Source: Bacteroidales bacterium 6E (lineage in GTDB: Bacteria; Bacteroidota; Bacteroidia; Bacteroidales; Prolixibacteraceae). Taken from it: DNA of 64,000 nucleotides. The stretch covers positions 320,960 through 384,959 of the forward strand of contig DF970667.1 in NCBI GenBank assembly GCA_001270045.2, written 5' to 3'. The notes below the pieces were generated by a model. The model was given only the letters and a program-made list of their open reading frames with translations, ran no database searches and was not told the origin of the DNA. Made by a program: the position numbers and the translations under genes. Shown piece by piece: positions 53,426 through 63,041 of this stretch. Within the stretch, counting starts at the first letter, position 1. Each line of letters opens with the position of its first letter.

Positions 53426-54625
53426 CTATTCAATGGCTAGATTCCAACTATATCCATTAATTGCTGAGCGAATTTTTTGAATTTCTGGTTTTGCATTCTC
53501 ATACAATTTTTGAATTGCATCCAAAACTTCAGTAGGATCTAATATGTCCTTAACATTTTCGGTTTTTGTATATAATCGGGTATATCTCGATTCCGGGCGT
53601 ACGGACATTTGCTTCAATTTGTATGAGTGTTTATCCTCCAAATAACGCATGAACAAGACTCTTTCTTCTTTTACCGAAAACATGCCAACTTCGATTGAAA
53701 ATTTAATTTTGTCATTCCACGTTTTCGCAAACCAAAACGAAATTGGGTAAGCTACTCTCCAACCCATATTTACTTTAGGAAGTAAACTTAGGATATCGTT
53801 TGGCAAAAACCATAGGTCTGAATGATTCTTATACATACATGTAATATCGTCATGGTCCTCGATAAACATGTCAAAAGCTGGTTCCAATGATGTTCTATTT
53901 TCCTGAACCATTTTATTGATTATATCAATAGCTTCCTTGTGATGATCATAAATTTTCATACACAATTTCTTAAGGTCCTCATCCATGCCTAAATATTTTT
54001 CCAAGGTTTTTAGATATGATTTTATGAAATTATTTACTTCTGAATTTAGGCCTTCTCCTTTGAGCCTTAGTGTTTCATCCAATATACGATAAATGTCATT
54101 ATGGCTGAATATTGCATATTCATTATTATATTCAGGCTCATCACCATGCATTGTTAACAAGACAGGAAGGATCTTATATCCTTGGTAGTTATCCCTTACG
54201 TGAGCCAAATATTTCGTCAGTTGGTGCTTGCTTTCTTTCGATCCAAATTTATTTTCAATAAGCAATATCAATTGATTATTTTCCGAAATCAGTAGAATAT
54301 CGATATTGTCCTCTTCTCTTTTCACAATAGAATCACCAAAATCAGCGAAATGTATGTTTGTGAGATCAATATCGTCAGATAGGTTATCGTAATTGTTTTT
54401 AATGATCTGAGATAGCACCTTCTTTAAAAAATAATCATCCAACTTGTGGTTTCCATCAGGATTAAGTAACCACGCCAAAACATTGGAATGTCTGATTTCA
54501 AAATTCTCGATACGAAGTATGCTGAATGGATTAAATTGATTCAAATGCGATTCAAGTAACTCTAGATCAGAATTATTAATCACGAAATCATATAATGCTT
54601 CCTGATGGTTTTTGGGCTTTCCCAT
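53426..54625 (-). CDS. PD-(D/E)XK nuclease-family protein (PDDEXK_4-like)
   Basis: 399 residues. The N-terminal motif NPFSILRIENFEIRHSNVLA with WLLNPDGNH is typical of PF14281. The nuclease core is NIDILLISENNQLILLIENK (ILLISE ... IENK giving D, E and K), followed by SKHQLTKYLAHVRDNYQGYK. AT-rich and low in GC compared with the phosphatase beside it, so probably acquired separately. Such proteins are often found in defence islands; direct function unknown. Confidence 0.88.
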   Translation of the reverse strand: MGKPKNHQEALYDFVINNSDLELLESHLNQFNPFSILRIENFEIRHSNVLAWLLNPDGNHKLDDYFLKKVLSQIIKNNYDNLSDDIDLTNIHFADFGDSIVKREEDNIDILLISENNQLILLIENKFGSKESKHQLTKYLAHVRDNYQGYKILPVLLTMHGDEPEYNNEYAIFSHNDIYRILDETLRLKGEGLNSEVNNFIKSYLKTLEKYLGMDEDLKKLCMKIYDHHKEAIDIINKMVQENRTSLEPAFDMFIEDHDDITCMYKNHSDLWFLPNDILSLLPKVNMGWRVAYPISFWFAKTWNDKIKFSIEVGMFSVKEERVLFMRYLEDKHSYKLKQMSVRPESRYTRLYTKTENVKDILDPTEVLDAIQKLYENAKPEIQKIRSAINGYSWNLAIE

Positions 54626-55699
54626 TTGAAATCTTATAATTTATTAGGTTTTGGCAGTTCAAACTCTAAAAATATATATTGAAGTTGATAAATCAAAAAT
54701 GTAAGCCAAACAAGATTTCAATTTAATGCTTTGTTTCCATCGTTTAAAGTAACTTTAACTGGCATTGGAAACGTTATACAATAACTCGTCGCACTTTGCT
54801 TGATCGCAAAAGTAATCTGTGCCTCGGTAAACTTCGATTTTTTCATGAATTTTACTCCCATTTAAAATTAGTGGGTTGATTGACCTTTCTCTAATTTTAT
54901 ATGATCCGATTTACAGGGAGGAGGAGGCATGTAAGCAATTGAAAACCAAGGCAATCCTCAAATGTTGCCATGACGTAAAATCCCAAAGATTAATCCATGA
55001 ATGAATCAAGGTGTTGACCCTGTTACGTTTCATCACAAGCACCATGACCATCATTTCCCTTAACGAACCCGAAAATTCACTGAGCAATTGCATCATATCT
55101 GCCACGGCGGTGCCCTCCTTTCCATTGTGGTATCCTCAATTTTTTGTCCTGAAAAATGAACTCATTTTTTAAAATACCTCAGCTACACACCTTACTATAT
55201 AAGGTGTGAAAAACAGTTTCGACACGGCATTTCGTACCATCAAAACTGTCTCGGCCTATGGAATTCATGTTTCTTTGACTGGCAAATTAAGAACGACGGA
55301 ATAAAGAAGCAGATTCGTCTTTACAGTACAAATTTAGCTATTTCCGGAAAACTTTATCATGACAATTACTAATTTTTGGCGACTGGAAGATTCTTCAGCC
55401 AATCGACCGAATTGATCAGTCAGGCACGTTTATCAACATCCCTATTCATGAAATGGAACCGTGGTTCGAGACCTATCCAGATTTGTAAGCCGACAACATG
55501 GCTGGCGGTATCATGGTACCAAGAGCCAAATGGGGAAGAAAATGGATGGGAAAATCGAAAAAAAGGCACAAAAAGCACCAAAAAGGCACTTGCAATTTTT
55601 TGAAAAAAGAGAGAAAAATGGTGAAATCTGCGGGTTTCGTACAAATTGTTAAATAGAATTCTCACGTCAATTTGTCATCATTGGAGCGAAAAAATCACC
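54626..55699. other. Degenerate region without intact genes
   Basis: About 1.1 kb. A plus-strand stretch at 55363-55488 reads QLLIFGDWKILQPIDRIDQS and GTFINIPIHEMEPWF before a stop and looks like a scrap of a protein-coding gene of unknown family. A 64-codon minus-strand frame at 54911-55105 has no recognised content. No intact gene is supported. Confidence 0.4.
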
Positions 55700-56051
55700 T
55701 TATTCACTCATATCCTGAAATATAGCAAAATACTCACCATGGCAGTCCTTGTCAGCACCCCACCAGGCCTCCCGCCTAAAGGCCTCCGGAGGCCAAAAAA
55801 TTATTAACATAACTATTCGGCCGTATTTGACGACTCCAATATGGATGTTTTCGACACGGATGTGGACCCCATAATAAAGCCACGTACCGGTCGGGGCGAA
55901 AATGATTTCCGAATGATTTCGGTGAAGAAGAGATACAAGGCACTGGCAGGTCGAACGCCTTTGCGTTGGCCCCTGGAAACAGGCTATAGCCGCTTTCGGG
56001 TCCGGACAACAGCTTCCGGATGCGTACAATCACGTCACGCTTGTACAACAA
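55700..56051 (-). pseudogene. Frameshifted remnant of a GC-rich gene of unknown function
   Basis: In one minus frame from 56051 the text is YKRDVIVRIRKLLSGPESGY then SLFPGANAKAFDLPVP; from about 55910 the sensible text moves to another frame, GTWLYYGVHIRVENIHIGVV and REAWWGADKDCHGEYFAIFQ, ending at the stop at 55700. A compensated reading across both suggests one decayed gene with at least one frameshift. GC is higher than in its surroundings. Confidence 0.35.
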
Positions 56052-56108
56052 TCCAAATTGCTTGACAACGGCGATCCGCTTTCTTTCTCGTCACTACCGA
56101 GTCGTATC

Positions 56109-56153
56109 TTGTATAGTTATCGAATAGTACTCGAATAGTGCTTGTATAGTTAT
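56109..56153. repeat. Nested direct repeats TTGTATAGTTAT and CGAATAGT
   Basis: TTGTATAGTTAT at 56109-56120 and 56142-56153 encloses CGAATAGT at 56121-56128 and 56132-56139. The inner and outer units share ATAGT, so four ATAGT cores fall 11 bp, 11 bp and 11 bp apart, about one helical turn. It lies about 175 bp upstream of the CPBP protease gene and could be a regulator-binding array. Confidence 0.6.
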
Positions 56154-56326
56154 AGGTATACAAAAACAGTATTATATCTATTTAAATTATGGGGAAATAC
56201 CCTGTCGGTGGACAAGAAATGACAGGGATAACGGGAGGATATAGTTATATGCCTTCCGATGAGATTCAGATCGAAAAACCTTCGTAAATTTGATATATAA
56301 TTTACTTCGTTTAACATTTCAGCGAA

Positions 56327-57139
56327 ATGAAAAACTTAGAATCATTTCTCACTAAACATCCGGTTTTGTCTGTGATAATCCTCACAATTTCATGGTTTAT
56401 ACTTGCGATGTTATCTGCCGGGATTACTTCAAGCCTCCTAAACCAAGAATTTGGCGACACGGCTCCCGTGTTTTTGGGTCACATCTCCGCAATTATCTTT
56501 ATTGTTTTGCTTTTATGGAAACTTGATTGGCTAAAGGCTGCCGGCATAACAAGATCGGGCACTTATCAAGCCTGGCTTTTGACTCTGATTGGAATTATTT
56601 ACTTCGTCCCTGCAAGTCTTTATTCATTTTTTGGAAGTTTATCCTTTAATTTTTCAAACCTGGTAAATTTGCCTTTAGCGGGGAATGTCATCTTAAGAAA
56701 TCTGGCCATTTACATTAGCGAAGAAATGTTTTTCAGAGGCGCTGTTCTTTTGATACTGGTGCGTGTATGGGGAAATACTGAAAAAGGGCTATTGGGCAGC
56801 GTCACCGTTATGTCGCTGGTATTTGCCTTAATGCATGTGGTGCAGGCATTTTCGGGATTGTCCGGAACTTCCATTTTACTGTTGGTTTTCGAAGTAATAG
56901 TGATATCAACCTGGTGGGGAGCATTAGTATTGAAAGCTAAAAGTATCTGGCCGGCATTCGCAGCCCATTTTATGGGTAATATCGTTATCGCATTGCAAGC
57001 TAATTCGGTTTCCGTAATTGAACCCCATGTTCATGCCTATACACGGCTCTTGTTATTCAGCATTCCACTCGGAATTGGTGGTATTTGGTTACTGCTTCTC
57101 ACATTTAAAAGTCAATCTACAATTAACGATTTGACGTAA
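56327..57139 (+). CDS. CPBP-family intramembrane metalloprotease (Abi/Rce1-like)
   Basis: 270 residues, about seven membrane helices. Metal-site motifs: EE in NLAIYISEEMFFRGAV (about residues 131-132, EExxxR with the Arg present), a His in ALMHVVQAFSGL, and HFMGN near residue 217. Members of the family process peptides or lipoproteins in the membrane, and some give immunity to bacteriocins. Alone on the plus strand with a small gene and a VOC lipoprotein downstream. Confidence 0.92.
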   Translation: MKNLESFLTKHPVLSVIILTISWFILAMLSAGITSSLLNQEFGDTAPVFLGHISAIIFIVLLLWKLDWLKAAGITRSGTYQAWLLTLIGIIYFVPASLYSFFGSLSFNFSNLVNLPLAGNVILRNLAIYISEEMFFRGAVLLILVRVWGNTEKGLLGSVTVMSLVFALMHVVQAFSGLSGTSILLLVFEVIVISTWWGALVLKAKSIWPAFAAHFMGNIVIALQANSVSVIEPHVHAYTRLLLFSIPLGIGGIWLLLLTFKSQSTINDLT

Positions 57140-57170
57140 ACAAATCCCATCATGATTCGAAAAGCAATGC

Positions 57171-57320
57171 ATGAAAATACAAGTGCGACAAATCGAAAGT
57201 GGGACTTTTAAGGATGACTATTGGGCAAACATCAGACTCGGAATAGATTTTTTTTTCGAATTTCAGTTGGATGAAGTGATTAGTAAAAGAGCTTCAACAG
57301 TATTTTCGTTTTATCAGTAA
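57171..57320 (+). CDS. Very small protein or gene fragment of unknown function
   Basis: 49 residues (MKIQVRQIESGTFKDDYWAN to FQLDEVISKRASTVFSFYQ). No family recognised. It sits 31 bp after the protease stop and 11 bp before the VOC gene, and its codons look natural, but it could be the tail of a lost longer gene. Confidence 0.35.
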   Translation: MKIQVRQIESGTFKDDYWANIRLGIDFFFEFQLDEVISKRASTVFSFYQ

Positions 57321-57331
57321 ATTTTTGACAA

Positions 57332-57880
57332 ATGAAAGCAACATCGTTAATTTTAATTTTCACTCTTATGGGATTTGGATGTATGAATACAAATTCCGAC
57401 AAAACACAAAACAGTAAGATTGAAGAACTTCAGGCATTGACTGATAGCCTGCAATCAATTGTAAATAGAAACAAATCGGAAATGGAACAACAGATAATTA
57501 CATCATTGACTTTTCAAAAAAATGATGCCGAACAAGCAATGAACTTTTATATGAGCTTGTTTGAAAACTCAAAAATTATTGACGTCAAACGCTGGGGTAA
57601 AGAAGGACCGGGCAAGGAAGGAACTATAATGCAAGCCGTATTTGAATTAAATGGACAGAAATTTCTGTGCAGCGACAGTCCGCCAGTACACAATTGGGAC
57701 TTTACACCTGCTGTTTCCAATTATATTGAATGCAAGAACGAAAGCGAACTTGAAAGACTATTTTCAAAACTTTCAGAAAGTGGAACTGTGGCAATGCCAA
57801 TAGATAACTATGGATTCAGCCAAAAATTCGGGTGGGTTGTTGACCAGTTTGGAGTATCCTGGCAGTTGAATTTGGAATAA
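57332..57880 (+). CDS. VOC-fold (PhnB/3-demethylubiquinone-MTase-like) protein with lipoprotein signal
   Basis: 182 residues. The first 17 form a signal with a loose lipobox (LMGFGC, Cys17), unusual because the VOC domain that follows is normally cytoplasmic. A short coiled linker (SKIEELQALTDSLQSIVNRN) leads to the VOC domain from about residue 55: TSLTFQKNDAEQAMNFYMSL, GTIMQAVFELNGQKF and the end FGWVVDQFGVSWQL, as in the PhnB-like group. The histidine found first in many VOC enzymes is not seen, so catalysis is doubtful and ligand binding is more likely. Confidence 0.85.
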   Translation: MKATSLILIFTLMGFGCMNTNSDKTQNSKIEELQALTDSLQSIVNRNKSEMEQQIITSLTFQKNDAEQAMNFYMSLFENSKIIDVKRWGKEGPGKEGTIMQAVFELNGQKFLCSDSPPVHNWDFTPAVSNYIECKNESELERLFSKLSESGTVAMPIDNYGFSQKFGWVVDQFGVSWQLNLE

Positions 57881-57911
57881 ACAATTCAAGGTGGCACTCA
57901 CTTATTCCCAT

Positions 57912-57936
57912 AAAAAAAAACGGGGTATAAACCCCG
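57912..57936 (-). terminator. Intrinsic terminator, minus strand
   Basis: CGGGG / CCCCG arms (57921-57925 and 57932-57936) with a 6-nt loop, followed on the minus strand by nine T. It lies about 340 bp beyond the restriction endonuclease stop and is the first terminator for that operon; the convergent VOC gene ends 30 bp from it. Confidence 0.7.
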
Positions 57937-58279
57937 GCTCGATTCTAATTACTTATAATACTTATACAGCATTTGGGAGGGGGCAGCAACCCCAATTATC
58001 TTTTTTCATGTCTTTAAATGCCTTGGAGAAATCCGATGTTCGTCTTCGCAAACCTTCCTAACCAACTTCTCCTGAGCTCAAAAGGCAGTCATTTCATTCA
58101 AAACAACATGTCAATAATGAACGTGTGGAGCAAAAGTAAGGCATACAGTCAAAGGATGTTGGGTGATTGACAGTTGGCTTAGGAAAGGTTTGGCGAAGTA
58201 AATTTAGGGATTGATAGATTTTAAAGTGTTTAAATAATTCTTTCCGGACTATATAGTAATTGATTCAGAATATTCCAGA

Positions 58280-59593
58280 TCAGTATTGGCAAGCAACATC
58301 CACAACCTCATTAATTTTATATAAATTGGACAAAAAACCGGATTTGATCCTAAATTGGCTCCGCTTTTTGGTCTTCGGTTTGGTTGCCATATTTTCAATC
58401 TTTATACCTGGATCGTAATAAATGTTTCCCAACGCCATTTGTGATAAAAACAACTGAAAATCAGTGCCAATACCCAATATAACAACGTTGCCGAATTTGT
58501 ACTTCAAAAAGCCGTTTTTCATTGATTGGGAAGGAACATAGCATGCCTTATTATGCTTTCGGTTCCAATGTAAAAGCATTGATGAAAAACTCCAACTGGC
58601 AGCTTCATTTTCATTTCTGTCCAATAGTACAATCTTCCCATCAGAGTTTCTTATTTTGCCACTACTTTGATCGAAACCAACCAACCTCATTTCAAGATGG
58701 GTCAAAGGATGGACTTTTCCAATTTTGTGAATGCCTCCAAAATTCATCCTGTCTTCCCGTCCAGTCCTATCCTCATATCCATATTTTCTGACAAAGTAAT
58801 CAACCCCACGGGTTTTATATAATCCATCGGTTGGCTCAGGGGTCATCAAGGTGATTACCGAAGATTCCAATCTTTGAAAATTGGAAACGCCAAACTGTTT
58901 GATTTCCCAACCCCTAAAATCCGGTTCAGAATACCCATTTGGAGTGATACCCAATTCTGCTTCCAGTGTATAACCACCACAATTGGGAGCCAAACAAGGC
59001 AAAACTTGACCGTTTGCATCAAGCCTTTTTGATTCAATCCAATCCAGTCTGTGTATACGTGCCAGTTCAGACAATAAAACAGTTCTGCTATTTCCGGTTT
59101 CGAACAATTCAATTACGTTAAATACACCATGCTTCCCCAACTCACTTAATCCTTTAATCTCACGTGCCATTTCAGAGTCAGGATGTGCGACATAGCCAAT
59201 CACGATGCCATTACCTGAAACCGCCATCAATAAAATCCTACCTGCGAGCCTTTGAGTCATTAAAGAGGAGGGGGCATCTTTAGCTCCCTTTAAAAATCCG
59301 GAAAATCGCACTTCGGGGTATTTGGGGTATAGGATCAACTTAGAATGTGGAGCGGCACACAAATTCCCATTGTCTTTAATCCACGAGAATTTCATATTTG
59401 CCGAGAAACGTTCCCTCTCCCAATCTCCCGAAGGTACTGTCACGATGCTCGATATTGGGAAAACATTCAGGATATCAAAGCTACCACCCAAATAGACTTG
59501 ATTTTTGGAATTGTCATTGGCTGAAAGTTCCTTTACATAGATTGACTTACAGCCATTTTTAATAAATATATTTTTAATGTCAGTCAGATTCAT
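58280..59593 (-). CDS. MvaI/BcnI-family type II restriction endonuclease
   Basis: 437 residues from [14 protein letters not shown]; start codons at 59602 and 59617 are also in frame. The catalytic core is [16 protein letters not shown] (about residue 225), with Asp then ExK. Known members of the PF15515 group cut CCWGG or CCSGG between the cytosines and leave one-base overhangs. The N-terminal 170 residues look like an extra recognition or regulatory region, since MvaI itself is about 250 residues. The start overlaps the methyltransferase stop, so the two are co-expressed. Confidence 0.88.
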   Translation of the reverse strand: MNLTDIKNIFIKNGCKSIYVKELSANDNSKNQVYLGGSFDILNVFPISSIVTVPSGDWERERFSANMKFSWIKDNGNLCAAPHSKLILYPKYPEVRFSGFLKGAKDAPSSLMTQRLAGRILLMAVSGNGIVIGYVAHPDSEMAREIKGLSELGKHGVFNVIELFETGNSRTVLLSELARIHRLDWIESKRLDANGQVLPCLAPNCGGYTLEAELGITPNGYSEPDFRGWEIKQFGVSNFQRLESSVITLMTPEPTDGLYKTRGVDYFVRKYGYEDRTGREDRMNFGGIHKIGKVHPLTHLEMRLVGFDQSSGKIRNSDGKIVLLDRNENEAASWSFSSMLLHWNRKHNKACYVPSQSMKNGFLKYKFGNVVILGIGTDFQLFLSQMALGNIYYDPGIKIENMATKPKTKKRSQFRIKSGFLSNLYKINEVVDVACQY

Positions 59594-60764
59594 GGAATTC
59601 ATCCAAAACTTTAACAACCTGTTTTGCCACCGAATTAATCAAAGGCATTACCACGGAGTTACCGAATTGACGGTATGCCTGGTTATCAGATACCGGAATG
59701 ACAAACTCATCCGGGAATCCTTGAAGTCTTGCACATTCTCTTGGGGTAAGACGCCTAGGATTTATACCACCTTGGGGAATCAATATTTCAGAACCGTCTT
59801 TGTAATATCGGGCGCTCAAAGTTCTGCTAATGCCGTTCAAATCCGTCATGCCATAACCAAATCCATTTCCTTTGGCTTTGTGCTTTTCCGCATAGCCTTT
59901 TAAATAACCCCATAATTGATCTGACAAAGTATACTTTGAATCAGGTTCTTCTTCCAATATCTCCCGAATAATCCTCTTTGGTTTTGGCAATTTCGGAAAC
60001 TCAAAATTGACGTTTTCACCAAAATGGTCTTTACTAAAACCAACAATTATAATTCTTTCCCGATGTTGGGGGACAAAATGCTTTCCATCCAAAACAGAGT
60101 AGAAAACGGTGTAATTTAGCTCTTTGAGTGTATTGTAAATCACCTTGAAAGTCCGCCCCTTGTCATGAGTCACCAAATTCTTTACGTTCTCAAGCATAAA
60201 AGCTTTTGGCTTCTTCTCATCCAAGATTCTTGCTATGTCAAAAAACAGAGTCCCTTGGGTCTCGTCTAGGAATCCATGGTTTCTTCCAAGGCTAATTTTC
60301 TTTGAGACCCCAGCAATTGAAAATGGTTGACACGGAAATCCTGCCAACAGCACATCATGGTCAGGAATGGTCTTCTCGTCAATGGCAGTTATGTCTCCAA
60401 AAGGAACTTCGCCAAAATTGGCCTCATAGGTTACCTTGGCAAATTTATTGTATTCAGAGGAAAAAACACACCGACCGCCCTCTTTCTGGTATGCAAGTCT
60501 AATTCCTCCAATTCCCGCAAACAAATCAATAAACCTAAACTTTGGATTCTTGCCGGTAGGGAATGGAATATCCCAATTGAAGCTCAGCTGATGGTGGTTG
60601 TCCAAGTTGTGCTTAGACAAATACGCCATTGCAGGCTCTTCAAAATATTTTGCGGCATCATTCCCCAAGTTGTGGAAATAATGGGTGACAAATGCCTGTT
60701 CATTTACATGATCCTTTAGGGGTTCAATATTGAGTTTTTCTTTTACTTCCGAGTATTTCAGCAT
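59580..60764 (-). CDS. dcm: DNA (cytosine-5)-methyltransferase
   Basis: 394 residues. C5-methyltransferase motifs in order: [17 protein letters not shown] (FAGIGG at 82-87), [14 protein letters not shown] with catalytic Cys145, [46 protein letters not shown] and [14 protein letters not shown]. The target-recognition region (about 230-320) is short. With an MvaI/BcnI-like nuclease on one side and Vsr on the other, the target is probably CCWGG or a relative, modified at the inner cytosine; this is inference. Two bases separate it from vsr. Confidence 0.95.
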   Translation of the reverse strand: MLKYSEVKEKLNIEPLKDHVNEQAFVTHYFHNLGNDAAKYFEEPAMAYLSKHNLDNHHQLSFNWDIPFPTGKNPKFRFIDLFAGIGGIRLAYQKEGGRCVFSSEYNKFAKVTYEANFGEVPFGDITAIDEKTIPDHDVLLAGFPCQPFSIAGVSKKISLGRNHGFLDETQGTLFFDIARILDEKKPKAFMLENVKNLVTHDKGRTFKVIYNTLKELNYTVFYSVLDGKHFVPQHRERIIIVGFSKDHFGENVNFEFPKLPKPKRIIREILEEEPDSKYTLSDQLWGYLKGYAEKHKAKGNGFGYGMTDLNGISRTLSARYYKDGSEILIPQGGINPRRLTPRECARLQGFPDEFVIPVSDNQAYRQFGNSVVMPLINSVAKQVVKVLDEFHESD

Positions 60765-60766
60765 AA

Positions 60767-61180
60767 TTAACCTTCTTCAATCGCTTTGTCAATCTTTTCC
60801 AAACAAATGTTGAGGTTTTTTTTAATATCCTCACCCCAAAATCGGAGGACTTTCCAACCATTTTTCAACAAAGTTTCGTTTACGAAATTATCCCTTTTAA
60901 TATTACCTTCAATTTTTTTGTACCAAAACTCAACATTTGACTTAATTCTGTGCTTATTGATGTCCCAATCTTTCCCATGCCAGAATTCACTATCCACAAA
61001 TATGGCGATTTTGTGCTTCCTGATCGAAAGATCAGGTTTTCCGAAAACAGACCGGTCATTTTTACGGTAACGAATTCCCTTATGCCAAAGGGCCTTGGCA
61101 AGCATAACCTCAATCTTGGTCCCCTTTCCCTTGATTGATTTCATGATCTTCGATCGCACTTCGGGGCCAAACTTATCCAT
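60767..61180 (-). CDS. vsr: Very-short-patch repair endonuclease Vsr
   Basis: 137 residues from [20 protein letters not shown]; ten further codons to 61210 are in frame but unlikely. Vsr text: [39 protein letters not shown] (metal-binding Asp), [13 protein letters not shown] and [11 protein letters not shown]. It nicks beside T:G mismatches left when methylcytosine deaminates, protecting methyltransferase sites. First gene of the vsr-dcm-endonuclease operon. Confidence 0.95.
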   Translation of the reverse strand: MDKFGPEVRSKIMKSIKGKGTKIEVMLAKALWHKGIRYRKNDRSVFGKPDLSIRKHKIAIFVDSEFWHGKDWDINKHRIKSNVEFWYKKIEGNIKRDNFVNETLLKNGWKVLRFWGEDIKKNLNICLEKIDKAIEEG

Positions 61181-61753
61181 ACATAGACAATTACTGTTGA
61201 AAAGATACAAAGGAATTTCAAATTAATGCTTAATGCAAAAACACAGAATTTGATCGCAAGAAAAAACCAAGCTGATAAAATAGAAAAATGGCATAGATAT
61301 GTGAATGAATTCCGTATGCCTTGAGACAATGACACTATTTTTAAAAAATTAAACCTGCGTATAATTTAAAAATCATATAATTTCAAAAGAGATTTTGTTA
61401 TTCTAGAAAATTACTCTTAGAAATAATGAAACGTTGCCAACTGAAAAATAAGTTCTAAAACAGGCAGATTTCTGTTGGGATATTTGAACTTATCAATTTC
61501 AAATTCTGAACTTTTTAAATACATTTGCATATGGTGTCGTTTTAAGTAAATTCAACTATACGAAAAATCCTAAAACAATGTTTTATTTAATACGAATATA
61601 ACTTTTGATTATACACGAGAACAACATAGGTATAAGTGAACTAATACTACTCTCAATGTATTTATCTAAATCCCTTTTTAGGTAAGATGATAATCTTCTT
61701 GTATAATTTTATGAAATTGACATCAAGGACTTGCTAATATCAGAATAACGAAA
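61181..61753. other. AT-rich divergent intergenic region
   Basis: 570 bp between vsr and the SPPY methyltransferase. It must hold both promoters, but no convincing TAnnTTTG with a fitting distance was picked out, and no controller-protein gene is seen. Confidence 0.4.
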
Positions 61754-63040
61754 ATGAATGCAATCAACAATAATCCGATAACAGATATTCGACACAAATT
61801 TCACGAAATTCAAGTGAGTCCTGAGTGGTGTTTTAAGAATGTACGTTCTACTGAACAGTGGACACATGGTTATCACCGATATCCTGCAAAATTTCTTCCT
61901 AATCTTGTAAAGAAGCTTATTGAAAATTATACGGTTGAAGACGATTTAGTTGCTGATCTATTTGCCGGATGTGGAACAACTTTAGTAGAAGCAAAGGTGC
62001 ATGGAAGAAAATCATTTGGCGTTGATATAAATCCTGTTGCTATTTTAATTACTAATGCAAAGACATCTCCGATTAAACCTGAAGTGTTATACGCAAAATA
62101 TTCCCAGTTATTATCAATTTTAAGTGAGAATATTGAATGTAAAATAACAGATCATAAATTGCACGAAAAACTTGATTATTGGTATTTTCCGGAAGATAAG
62201 CTGAAAATCGCAAATTTATATTATATTATTCTTAAAGAACCGGATGAATCAATTAAGAATTTCTTTTTAGTAGCTCTTTCCAATATCCTAAAAAACTGTT
62301 CAAAATGGCTTCAGTCTAGCACAAAGCCTCAAATTGATCAAAACAAGACACCCGCAGATCCCATAAAAGCCTTCAAATCCCAAGTGAATCAGATGATTAA
62401 AAGAAACAATCAATTCTTTGATCATTTAACATATAATGGATTTATAAATGTTCCTAGTGAAATTAAACTTGAAGACGCAAGAAAAACCTCCCTTAATGCA
62501 AATAGTGTAAGTGCCATCATAACCTCTCCTCCGTATGTTACTTCATATGAATATGCTGACATTCATCAATTGACTGCCTATTGGTATGAATACATAAATG
62601 ATTTATATGGCTTTCGTAAAGGTTTTATTGGCACATTCTATTCCCTTAATCAGGAATTGAATACTCATTCGTTCACCGGACAAGAAGTTGTGAATAATTT
62701 GATTGAGAAGGACAAACGTACAGCCAAAGAAGTAGCAAATTATTTTAATAACATGTATGATGTCGGAAAAGAGATGTATCGGATTCTAAAACCAGAAGGA
62801 CACGTTTGTGTTGTGATTGGAAATACTACTTTAATGAATGTAAAAATTAAGTCTTCAGAAGTATTTGCTGAGATTTTACAGTTACAAGGTTTCAAAATTG
62901 TTGATATAATCAAGAGAAGCATTCCGAATAAATTGATCCCAACAATTCGGGATAATATTACAGGAAGATTCTCAAATTATGACAATAAAAACAGCAAGTT
63001 GGTTTACCCTGAAGAGTATATATTAATAGCAAAAAAATAG
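61754..63040 (+). CDS. SPPY-type DNA methyltransferase (TRM11/N4-cytosine or N6-adenine-like)
   Basis: 428 residues. N-terminal YHRYPAKFLPNLVKKLIENY, then motif I VADLFAGCGTTLVEAKVHG with FGVDINPVA, and motif IV IITSPPYVTSYEYADIHQL. Motif I before IV places it in the alpha-like order; SPPY is most frequent in N4-cytosine enzymes. The C-terminal GHVCVVIGNTTLM and YPEEYILIAKK complete the fold. The next gene begins one base after its stop and encodes a GHKL ATPase, so this is probably the modification part of a larger restriction or defence operon that continues beyond the window. Confidence 0.88.
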   Translation: MNAINNNPITDIRHKFHEIQVSPEWCFKNVRSTEQWTHGYHRYPAKFLPNLVKKLIENYTVEDDLVADLFAGCGTTLVEAKVHGRKSFGVDINPVAILITNAKTSPIKPEVLYAKYSQLLSILSENIECKITDHKLHEKLDYWYFPEDKLKIANLYYIILKEPDESIKNFFLVALSNILKNCSKWLQSSTKPQIDQNKTPADPIKAFKSQVNQMIKRNNQFFDHLTYNGFINVPSEIKLEDARKTSLNANSVSAIITSPPYVTSYEYADIHQLTAYWYEYINDLYGFRKGFIGTFYSLNQELNTHSFTGQEVVNNLIEKDKRTAKEVANYFNNMYDVGKEMYRILKPEGHVCVVIGNTTLMNVKIKSSEVFAEILQLQGFKIVDIIKRSIPNKLIPTIRDNITGRFSNYDNKNSKLVYPEEYILIAKK

Positions 63041-63041
63041 T

